Assembly: GCA_002364555.1 (NCBI GenBank)
Contig: DEYM01000042.1
Coordinates: 1 to 32,978, forward strand
DNA from: Phycisphaerales bacterium UBA3158
Lineage (GTDB): Bacteria; Planctomycetota; Phycisphaerae; Phycisphaerales; SM1A02
Length of the DNA: 32,978 nucleotides
Reading direction: 5' to 3'
Below are positions 1-6,818 of the stretch, one piece after another. Both the position numbers and the translations under genes were made by a program. Numbering within the stretch: the stretch's first letter is position 1; every line of letters starts with the position of its first letter. The notes under the pieces are model-generated. The model made no database searches. It saw only the letters and a program-made list of their open reading frames with translations, and had not been told where the DNA came from.

Positions 1-2281
1 GGTAGGCGAAACTGTCCGTGTAGTCGGGCAGCTGAGGGTTCAAGGGCCAGTCGAGCATCGGATTGCCCGTCGGACAGATCGTCCCCTCGAAGAGATCGCA
101 TGGTGACTGATAGATCAATCGATCATTCGTTGGATTCAATGGATTCGGATTGATGTAGTCGACTACGCCACGAAGTGCGGTGATCGTTGGTGTTGTATAT
201 GGAGGAGACGACCTGTCCAATTGAAGCTCGACATCATTAACCCCGTTGACGCAACCCTCCGAACTGTCGTTGCCGAGTACGTCGATGAATACGGGAAGGC
301 CGGGTACGGCGAAGGCGACGTCGTCCATCGCGGAGACAGGAGTGCCACCAACGGCGCATCCAGGAGCGATGCTGAAGTACTGGTACAGGATGCCTCTGAC
401 GTACGGGTGGAATTTCAGACTCATGTTGGAGACGCCACCATCACATTCGTAGCAGCTGCTCATGATCGTCGGCGGGAAGTCCTCTGGAAGAATGCACGGG
501 GTGATGCCGCTGAGACATGTCCTGCATTCGTCGATGAAGATCGGTATGTCCAATCTCTGGGAGAGGCATTGAGTCTGTTCCACGGAAGGCAAACCCTCGA
601 ACTGGGTTCGAGCCAACAGAGCGACGGAACGCAGATAGGAGATCAGGTCGAAGTTCTCTGGTCGGAAATCCGCGAGCGGATAGGGAAACGCACCATTGAG
701 TCCGTTGAGGAAGGAGAACGACACGCCGAAGCACAGTCCGTTGCCGATATCGCTCGTGGAGGTTTCAAAGCTCCCGCCGGATAGCAACTGCACGATATTG
801 GGCAACTCGCAATCCGAGCAGGGCTGCCAGACAGTCGCCAACTGTCCCAGCAACCATTGCGGATCATCAAGATCCACGTCTCCACCGTTGGAATACGGCG
901 CGTCGTAGGGTGAGTTGGGCCCCTCGAGGAGAATGGGGACACCTTCCTCCCATGGGCTCTGCCCTGAACTCCAGAGTCGTATCTGAGTGAGCTTGAGGCG
1001 AATACCGACTTCATCCTGGTACACCTGCGAGGAGGCGCCGACCAGAAAGGCAATGTAGTTGGCGGCCTTGATGGCGTTTCCATCGAAGAAATTCAGGAAA
1101 TCGAGATCGGCGTCAATGGCTATCTTGACGGTCGTGCATCCGATCCTTTCGGATGAACAGTTGCTGGAACCTTCGCAGGATGGGCCAAAGCCGAGGAAGG
1201 TGCCGTCCATCGCCTCACACATCTTGAGGCTGGTCTGCAGGCAATAGCCCTCTTCACCTGGCGAGAAGTCCGAATTCTGAAGACAACAAGCCCCGGGCAT
1301 ATCACCTTCACTGAGGTCGGTGCAGTCAGTGCCTGCATCAATCAACCCTTGACAGGCTGTCAGACCGTACTCGGGCTTGAAGATGCCGCCCTGATCGAGA
1401 CAGACCTGTTCAGCCAGAATGGTGTTCGCGGGATCGGTCGTATCCGTCAGGACAGTTACACAATTCCAGTCGGTGTATCGACCGTACTGATCTATGACCT
1501 GCGTATCTGGAACGCAGCAGGCGCCCTGGTTGAGAGCGGCTCCTCTTTGCTCGTCGGCGTCAACTCCGCGATTTGATTTGATTCGGCTTTGAGACGGTGT
1601 CTGAGCCGGCTTGATGGATGATGTCCCCCCATCCATATGGCGACGCTGACGTTCACGCCGTGACTTTGGTTTCTGGGAATCGGAGGCCTTGATGGTCGAG
1701 CCGGGTTTCAATCGGAGCGGCACCCGACCTGGATCGTCACCGATGCCGTAGATCACCGAAGCACCATCGCCATCCGATGGATTGGCCACAAGATGGATGC
1801 CTTCACTGCTGGAGATGTAGCCGTTGCAACCGGTCCTCGAGAGGCCCAGGATCACCTGCGAATCAGGCTCTCCCACAATCCGCCCGACAAGAATCTGCAC
1901 ATCTGGCGCTGGGGAGGCTTTCTCCGTGATGGTTCCCTTGGTGTCCTCATGCATGATGATGATTTGAGCATCACCGGCAAACGGATCGATCCGCTCGACT
2001 TCCAGATCGACCTGGAGCCCGGGCTCAAGAAGCAGGTTCTCCAGCCTGACAAGCGTTCCTGCACGGACCGACTTCAATCTGGACATGACTTGAGCATCCA
2101 ACTCAAGTGGAGTGGCATTGGGATGAATGGGCCCCTTGCTGGTCATGATCCTGTGAGGAGCAGACTTCAGAGGCGATTCCAATGTCAATTCGGATGCAGC
2201 TGTTGCCACGGCTGGCTTGATGACCATGCCAGCCACTATCAGAAGGCTTACGAGCCCTGCCAATCGCCACCTGAAATTCAT
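1..2281 (-). CDS. Secreted reprolysin-like (M12B-type) protein, probable pseudoprotease, partial
   Basis: One frame is open without a stop from an ATG at 2281 to the left edge (760 codons, C-terminus missing). A signal peptide covers about residues 1-30. Residues 253-375 hold two cysteine-rich GACC repeats of a kind common in planctomycete exported proteins. Residues 382-640 resemble a metzincin/reprolysin domain: an opening IAIDADLDF stretch, an NFDL segment at 543-546, and a closing TIMSSC Met-turn with GGVSNMSLKFHP at 615-626. Where active members carry HExxHxxGxxH, this one has R551, S552, L555, R558 and F561, so no zinc site is visible. From about residue 648 a bacterial Ig/cadherin-like repeat begins (DVLGNDS). 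Family alignment is from memory. It is probably an exported or surface protein. The start has only a weak ribosome site. Confidence 0.75.
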   Translation of the reverse strand, partial: MNFRWRLAGLVSLLIVAGMVIKPAVATAASELTLESPLKSAPHRIMTSKGPIHPNATPLELDAQVMSRLKSVRAGTLVRLENLLLEPGLQVDLEVERIDPFAGDAQIIIMHEDTKGTITEKASPAPDVQILVGRIVGEPDSQVILGLSRTGCNGYISSSEGIHLVANPSDGDGASVIYGIGDDPGRVPLRLKPGSTIKASDSQKPKSRRERQRRHMDGGTSSIKPAQTPSQSRIKSNRGVDADEQRGAALNQGACCVPDTQVIDQYGRYTDWNCVTVLTDTTDPANTILAEQVCLDQGGIFKPEYGLTACQGLIDAGTDCTDLSEGDMPGACCLQNSDFSPGEEGYCLQTSLKMCEAMDGTFLGFGPSCEGSSNCSSERIGCTTVKIAIDADLDFLNFFDGNAIKAANYIAFLVGASSQVYQDEVGIRLKLTQIRLWSSGQSPWEEGVPILLEGPNSPYDAPYSNGGDVDLDDPQWLLGQLATVWQPCSDCELPNIVQLLSGGSFETSTSDIGNGLCFGVSFSFLNGLNGAFPYPLADFRPENFDLISYLRSVALLARTQFEGLPSVEQTQCLSQRLDIPIFIDECRTCLSGITPCILPEDFPPTIMSSCYECDGGVSNMSLKFHPYVRGILYQYFSIAPGCAVGGTPVSAMDDVAFAVPGLPVFIDVLGNDSSEGCVNGVNDVELQLDRSSPPYTTPTITALRGVVDYINPNPLNPTNDRLIYQSPCDLFEGTICPTGNPMLDWPLNPQLPDYTDSFAY

Positions 2282-2422
2282 GCAAGTATCCCGGCTATTT
2301 GAACCTATGAAAGCGTCCCGAAAAGGGACCTCTTACAACTAGGATACCCCGGTCAACCCCCCTTGCAAGGACTCAAGGCGGTATCGCTTCACCTGAAAAA
2401 GACGCCCAAACAAGCCTACTTG

Positions 2423-3235
2423 TCAGGTCGAAAGCGAATGAATCCGGGCGTCTCCAGCCTTGATGACCAATCGGCTCGACTCGGGCACGATCTGCCAATC
2501 CTCTGCCAGCTCATCAAGTGGCTCTGAAACCACCAGAATCGCCCCTTTCTGGAGTCTGATGGGATCTCCGGAAGAGGCCTGAAGCTCAAGATCAGGCTTG
2601 CTGTGATACAGAGATGGCTGTGAACCGAAGCTGGCATGACGGGCACAGTGAAGGGTTTCGCCATCGGTGGTCGCGATCGTCATGTGGAAGGAATCCTCGA
2701 TGGCCGCTTCTTGACGTGCCTTCTCGACCACTTCGATCATCTGGCCAATGCCCCGAGCAGCGTCCTTCTCGAGGCCGAAGGTCAACGCCAGCAGAAACAT
2801 CGTCTCGGAGTCGGTCTGACCGATCTTCTGTGCATAGAGATCCGGATGGATCTGCATGTCCAATTGATGCTTGATCCTGTTGAACTCCGCAATGGCGCCG
2901 TTGTGTTGAAAGAGCCACTTGCCACTTCGAAAGGGATGGCAGTTCGAGCGGGACACCTGACTACCCACGGCAGCTCGGACATGCCCAAGAAACAAGGGCG
3001 AACTCAGATGCGCCGCAATACTGGCCAGGTTCCAATCGTTCCATGCCGGGAAGGTGTCCCGATAGACACCGGGCCCTTGCCGATCCGTATACCAGCCGAT
3101 ACCGAAACCATCTCCATTGACTTCAAGCGTGGACTCCCAGGCTTTCTTCGACTGGGCAATCAGGGAATGTTCGGGTCTGAGCAAGACATCGTCGAGATGA
3201 ATCGCAGGGCCTGAATACGCCAACCATCTGCACAT
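2423..3235 (-). CDS. Class II glutamine amidotransferase (YafJ/EgtC-like)
   Basis: This 270-residue protein begins MCRWLAY, so Cys2 becomes the N-terminal nucleophile after Met removal; this fixes the start at 3235, although the frame is open further upstream. A GGAG lies about 8 bases before it. Family motifs are visible in order: NGDGFGIGWY, GHVRAA, an NCHPF...QHNGAI glutamine-binding stretch, and TDSETMFLLAL. There is no second synthase domain, so it is a stand-alone GATase_4/6 type protein like E. coli YafJ or EgtC. The acceptor substrate cannot be told from sequence; EgtC-type peptide hydrolysis is one option, but no ergothioneine genes are nearby. It is transcribed alone, divergent from the small-ORF/Xre operon. 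Confidence 0.85.
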   Translation of the reverse strand: MCRWLAYSGPAIHLDDVLLRPEHSLIAQSKKAWESTLEVNGDGFGIGWYTDRQGPGVYRDTFPAWNDWNLASIAAHLSSPLFLGHVRAAVGSQVSRSNCHPFRSGKWLFQHNGAIAEFNRIKHQLDMQIHPDLYAQKIGQTDSETMFLLALTFGLEKDAARGIGQMIEVVEKARQEAAIEDSFHMTIATTDGETLHCARHASFGSQPSLYHSKPDLELQASSGDPIRLQKGAILVVSEPLDELAEDWQIVPESSRLVIKAGDARIHSLST

Positions 3236-3309
3236 CGCATATCTCCAGCTTGGGAACCACTTGTTCGAGTCAATCGAAAAATCGATCAGGACCATTGCAC
3301 GATAAGTCG

Positions 3310-3326
3310 TTCGCATCGTTTGCGAA
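3310..3326. promoter_or_regulatory. Inverted repeat upstream of the amidotransferase
   Basis: TTCGCA and TGCGAA are separated by five bases, 75-91 bases before the amidotransferase start. It could be an operator or a hairpin in the leader; no factor can be named. Confidence 0.25.
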
Positions 3327-3409
3327 TACTTAAAGAGACGTTGAAACAGGTGGAATCTTGACATGAACAGATGCATAAATCCACTTACCGGCTCTTTAGG
3401 CCATGCCAT

Positions 3410-3473
3410 CTATCGATCCGATTCCTTCAAATGTGACCAGCCTGAGGCTTCTTTCAATCGTAAGTATCGATAG
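3410..3473. promoter_or_regulatory. Nested inverted repeats in the divergent intergenic region
   Basis: CTATCGAT at 3410-3417 is mirrored by ATCGATAG at 3466-3473. Between the arms, close to the centre, lies the near-palindrome AGCCTGAGGCT (3439-3449). The 3236-3686 stretch has no convincing gene, so this symmetric layout may be a two-site operator serving both flanking units. Function is inferred only from symmetry and position. Confidence 0.3.
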
Positions 3474-3578
3474 CAAAATTCCGTTTATCGACTGAAAAAC
3501 AGTGCCTTGCCCCCTCTCATGCGTCTTTCTCGTTCAGAGACGAGGGAACCGCAATGCCATAACGCCCGAACTCATTAA

Positions 3579-3613
3579 TGAGCATTTGTGCTCAGAAGCT
3601 GCCTTTTGGCAGC
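3579..3613 (+). promoter_or_regulatory. Two tandem small hairpins ahead of the small-ORF/Xre operon
   Basis: TGAGCA-tttg-TGCTCA (3579-3594) is followed three bases later by GCTGCC-tttt-GGCAGC (3598-3613). Each has a perfect six-base stem and a four-base loop. No T-tract follows, so they are not standard terminators. They lie 74-108 bases before the first ORF of the operon and may be a leader structure or paired protein sites. Confidence 0.3.
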
Positions 3614-3686
3614 AATTGGATATTCAGCTTCCATTTGCCCTCATCATGCACTGGCACACATGGCAGTTGAATATGGAGGAACTCAC

Positions 3687-3833
3687 ATGAGCAGTTTGAT
3701 CGAATGCATGTTTCACGAAAGACCTCAGCTACCTGCTGACTGCGCGAACTGCATCGCAACTGCATTGTTGAACGAATTTGTCATTGACAGAAGTTCGGCT
3801 ATTCGAAGGAGATCTGGAAATATCCGCATGTAG
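3687..3833 (+). CDS. Small hypothetical protein, first ORF of the Xre/PEP-CTERM operon
   Basis: This is a 48-codon ORF with a strong ribosome site: GGAGGA at 3675-3680, six bases before the ATG. The N-terminal part (MSSLIECMFHERPQL, then CANC) looks protein-like, whereas the last 17 residues (rich in Arg and Ser) look like a frame shadow. From 3778 the overlapping frame encodes a more protein-like sequence with a CSLC motif that ends on the start codon of the regulator. The two may be one gene split by a frameshift, or two overlapping small genes. No family is recognised. Confidence 0.4.
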   Translation: MSSLIECMFHERPQLPADCANCIATALLNEFVIDRSSAIRRRSGNIRM

Positions 3834-3966
3834 CCTCTGCGTGACAGGGGAATGCATTGACCAGGATGGCGTGCATTACGAAACACAGTGGCTGCGGAGC
3901 CGAACAGAGATCTGTTGTCCGCGTCTTCAGGAAGACAGTCGACAGAATGATAGTAAGGAGAGATGA
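3778..3966 (+). CDS. Small cysteine-containing hypothetical ORF overlapping the Xre-TPR start
   Basis: The frame opens at a TTG (62 codons) without a clear ribosome site and ends in a TGA overlapping the ATG at 3963. The sequence has CSLC, a further Cys in VTGEC, and a CC pair, and reads like a real protein (VRLFEGDLEIS). It overlaps the ORF at 3687-3833 by 56 bases. Because it lacks an initiation signal while the upstream ORF has a strong one, it could be the C-terminal half of that gene joined by a +1 shift near 3775. No family is recognised. Confidence 0.35.
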   Translation: MSLTEVRLFEGDLEISACSLCVTGECIDQDGVHYETQWLRSRTEICCPRLQEDSRQNDSKER

Positions 3967-5219
3967 ACACGATGCCCATCACTAACGAAGAACGTAGAAG
4001 AAGACTGGAACGACTTCTTGATCTGGCCCAGGTCTATCGAGGCTGGACGCGACGAGAACTTGCCAAGTCTCTTGGCCGAGATCCCACGAAACTGATTCCG
4101 GGAAGTGGAAATCCAAAGCTCGATTTGGTCATCTCACTCTCCGAGGTGCTCGACTGGACGGTCGGCGAAGTAACTGATTGCCTCTGGGCACCAGTTCAGA
4201 GTTCAAGAACCCAACAACCGGATGAACTCGGATTCGAGGATCTTGACGAGATGGCTGGCGAAGCCTATCGAAGAGGTGACTATCGAGAGATGATCCGACT
4301 GGCGATGCGATCTCGAAAAGCCGCCAATACACCCGAGGAGCGAGCCAGATCCTGGAATCGCGAGCTTGGCGGGTGGGATGGCCTTGGTCGATTCAATCGC
4401 ACACTCGATGCGGCACGTGAAGCACTTCGCGAATCGCCCGTTTCGGAGGATCTCAACAGGATGCTCCAGAGCAATCTGGCCAATTCCTACTATGTCCTCT
4501 GGCACTTGACGGAAGCGAGGACGACCGCGACTGATCTCATCGATCACTTCAAATCGTCCCCACCTGTTTCCGATCGGGATCATCGAACTCGTGCGTTCTG
4601 CCACTATGTCCTGGGACACACCTACCGCAGACTCATCGATTCCGAACCGAATCATGCCGCCAGGCATGCCAAATGCTGCCAGCGACATCTGTCGGAGGCG
4701 GCCAACCAGTTCGAGGATCTCTCCGAGAGAATGGGCAAGCATCTGCTTGGAATCGCGAGGACATGCCGTGGTGGCCTGCTTGAAGCGGATGTACTCAGTG
4801 GCAAGCTCGATTGTCGCCAGGCACTCGCCGAGATCAGTGATGAGCTCAACGATGTCATCGATCCACAGACCGTCAGTGGTGATGATCTTGAAAGCTACGG
4901 CTGGTGGTGCATCTTCGGCTGCAACATCACGCTTCGTCACATATCCGACGAGCGCGACCTGCAGCGATTCATGGCGCTGTTCACGAACAAGGCCGATGAG
5001 ATCGCCAACATCCTCGACAACTGGGCCATGCGGGAACGAGTCTTCTCCATGCAGTATGCAGGGCATCGAAGATTTGTCGGGTGGACCGGACAACCATTGC
5101 GTATGACCATAGATTCTGATGACATCAAGATGATCACCGGCACCATGGGGCGTTTTCCACAGTTTCGAAAGACTGGCTGGGAAATGCTCGAGAATGCCTC
5201 GGTAGTCAATGCCAGCTGA
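3963..5219 (+). CDS. Xre-type HTH regulator with helical (TPR-like) C-terminal domain
   Basis: The 418-residue protein has an N-terminal helix-turn-helix of Xre/HTH_3 type at about residues 8-70 (WTRRELAKSLG...PTKLI...LDLVISLSEVLDWTVGEV). The rest is a long all-helical region that looks like TPR or similar repeats (for example RGDYREMIRLAMRSRKA and RNLANSYY-like segments). The layout fits a DNA-binding regulator with a protein- or peptide-sensing tail; the ligand is unknown. AAGGAG at 3955-3960 is only two bases from ATG 3963 and eleven from ATG 3972, so the true start may be 3972. The next gene follows 13 bases after the stop, so the two are probably co-transcribed and the exported protein may be a target or partner. 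Confidence 0.75.
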   Translation: MNTMPITNEERRRRLERLLDLAQVYRGWTRRELAKSLGRDPTKLIPGSGNPKLDLVISLSEVLDWTVGEVTDCLWAPVQSSRTQQPDELGFEDLDEMAGEAYRRGDYREMIRLAMRSRKAANTPEERARSWNRELGGWDGLGRFNRTLDAAREALRESPVSEDLNRMLQSNLANSYYVLWHLTEARTTATDLIDHFKSSPPVSDRDHRTRAFCHYVLGHTYRRLIDSEPNHAARHAKCCQRHLSEAANQFEDLSERMGKHLLGIARTCRGGLLEADVLSGKLDCRQALAEISDELNDVIDPQTVSGDDLESYGWWCIFGCNITLRHISDERDLQRFMALFTNKADEIANILDNWAMRERVFSMQYAGHRRFVGWTGQPLRMTIDSDDIKMITGTMGRFPQFRKTGWEMLENASVVNAS

Positions 5220-5232
5220 AAGGAGGAATAAG

Positions 5233-5751
5233 ATGAAGTATCAAATCCATACCCTGTTCCTCATCGCGTTTGCCGTCATTCTTCCGACCGACTCCGCATT
5301 GGCGATGAATGAGAAGAAGGGCAATCCAGATCAGATCGCCTGGCAGCCCCAGAAACCGATCAAGTTCTATCCACTGGCTCATACGAACCAGGATGACGAT
5401 TCCGAGAAGAGAATGATGTTCGGCGAGGCACCCGACAACCTGTCGCTGGACTCGGGCATTCGATTACCGGTGATTGACCTTGACGAGAGCCTGCTCGAAC
5501 TGATGATCAGGATCTCAATGCCCGTGGGCATACAAGGTCCTATTCAATCCGATGACATGGTCACACCGTCGTTGCAGAGCTTTTCATTCGGAACGTTCTT
5601 CATCAGCAGCTCCCTAGATGCAGTGGAGAACTCGAAGTCGGTGACCAACAGGATCGCGAAGTCGCAGCCTCCCGTAGTGCCGGCACCCGGTGTACTTGGA
5701 TTGCTTGCGATTGCCGGACTCACCGCCTCGAGCAGACGCCGAAGACGCTGA
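5233..5751 (+). CDS. Exported protein with PEP-CTERM-like sorting tail
   Basis: The 172-residue protein has a Sec signal peptide (residues 1 to about 23, ending SALA) and a C-terminal tripartite signal: VPAPG, a short hydrophobic stretch LGLLAIAGL, then five arginines. This matches PEP-CTERM/exosortase-type tails, here the VPAPG variant seen in Phycisphaerae. The middle (about 120 residues) is acidic and not recognised. The start is set by AGGAGGAATAAG just before ATG 5233; the frame extends upstream into the end of the regulator gene but without signals. No exosortase gene is in the window. It is the last gene before the terminator at 5808-5836. Confidence 0.8.
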   Translation: MKYQIHTLFLIAFAVILPTDSALAMNEKKGNPDQIAWQPQKPIKFYPLAHTNQDDDSEKRMMFGEAPDNLSLDSGIRLPVIDLDESLLELMIRISMPVGIQGPIQSDDMVTPSLQSFSFGTFFISSSLDAVENSKSVTNRIAKSQPPVVPAPGVLGLLAIAGLTASSRRRRR

Positions 5752-5807
5752 CCCCTCCCGTCGTCAGGCCGCATGATTCTGCCTGACCGACTGGCTGTAT
5801 TGTCGAG

Positions 5808-5836
5808 ACACGCATCCCATCAAGGGGTGCGTGTTT
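5808..5836 (+). terminator. Strong hairpin terminator between convergent operons
   Basis: ACACGCATCCC pairs with GGGGTGCGTGT (11 positions, one G-T) around the loop ATCAA, and a short T run follows. It closes the Xre/PEP-CTERM operon and lies just before the end of the opposing methyltransferase gene. A weaker stem (GTCAGGC/GCCTGAC, 5763-5787) precedes it. Confidence 0.75.
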
Positions 5837-5852
5837 CGCGTTTGAACACTGA

Positions 5853-6818
5853 TCAGAGTCGTCTGATCGCAGCCAGGAAGAACGGCGTCATGCCGTTTTC
5901 AGGGACGATCCGGACAGCGTTGGACATCCAGTCAGGAAACGAGACCTCGTTCCATCCGGACAAGGCCTGGCGTCGACCTTCGAATGGTGTGGATATTGAT
6001 TCGATTCGCACCATGGAGGAATGTCTGGTGAGAACTTTCTGAAGCACACACTCGTTTTCCTCTGGTGCCAGCGTGCAGGTGGCATAGATCAGCCGTCCTC
6101 CAGGACGGAGTGTCTGAATCGCCGACTTGAGAAGACTCACCTGCAACTTGGCCAGACGACGGATCTTCCCGGGATTCCAATCTGTCCAGGTCGCTGGTTC
6201 ATTGAGATTGAATCGCCCCTCTCCGCTACAGGGCGCATCGAGAAGCACTCGATCGAAACAGGTCGGGAACACGGAGCCCAGAGTCTTCGCATCATGCACC
6301 TGGGTATCCACTCCCGTGACGTTGATCAATTCGAATAGTCGCCTCATTCTCGAGACGCGGTTTCGACTTAGATCATTGGCCACGAGAATGCCATCGGATC
6401 CCTGACGAAGTCGTATCAAGGATGACTTGCCTCCCGGTGCGGCACAGCAATCGAGCACATCGTGCCCCGGATGGATACCCATCGATTCCACCGCCGCCAT
6501 GCTTGAAAGCGATTGTCGAAAGATCCTGTTGCCTAGTACTCCATCGATCTCCTTCAGCAGTGATCGATCGGGAGGCGTGATTCGAAGGGACTCCGGCATC
6601 CAATCGCTTCGATGGCATGTCATGCCTCTGCTTGCGAACGTCGCCTCGACTTCTGACAGCTCAAGAGAGGCATCCGTGATCCTGATCGTCAATGGCCGCT
6701 CGGCAGCCACATGCTCCGCATAGATGTCTAGATCCTCAGGCTGGAGAATGTCTGGTAGACGATCGAGAAACGCCGCTGGAAGATCACCGATAGAACTGTC
6801 CCAAGACGATGACTTCAT
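5853..6818 (-). CDS. RsmB/NOP-family RNA cytosine-C5 methyltransferase
   Basis: The 321-residue protein carries the full m5C methyltransferase signature. CCAAPGGKS (124-132) is the SAM-binding motif. DAPCSGEG (194-201) contains the release Cys197, and YATCTLAPEENE (245-256) contains the nucleophile Cys248. By family knowledge it methylates C5 of a cytosine in rRNA or tRNA; which site cannot be read from sequence. It has a short N-terminal domain instead of the NusB-like domain of E. coli RsmB, so it is nearer RsmF/NOP2 in layout. Its ATG overlaps the stop of the kinase gene by ATGA, so it is translationally coupled as the third gene of the sigma-kinase operon. Confidence 0.9.
   Translation of the reverse strand: MKSSSWDSSIGDLPAAFLDRLPDILQPEDLDIYAEHVAAERPLTIRITDASLELSEVEATFASRGMTCHRSDWMPESLRITPPDRSLLKEIDGVLGNRIFRQSLSSMAAVESMGIHPGHDVLDCCAAPGGKSSLIRLRQGSDGILVANDLSRNRVSRMRRLFELINVTGVDTQVHDAKTLGSVFPTCFDRVLLDAPCSGEGRFNLNEPATWTDWNPGKIRRLAKLQVSLLKSAIQTLRPGGRLIYATCTLAPEENECVLQKVLTRHSSMVRIESISTPFEGRRQALSGWNEVSFPDWMSNAVRIVPENGMTPFFLAAIRRL

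Noticed and set aside
4203..5093. 296-codon open frame on the minus strand
   Set aside because: It is antisense to the Xre-TPR gene; the sense frame has the HTH motif and a ribosome site.
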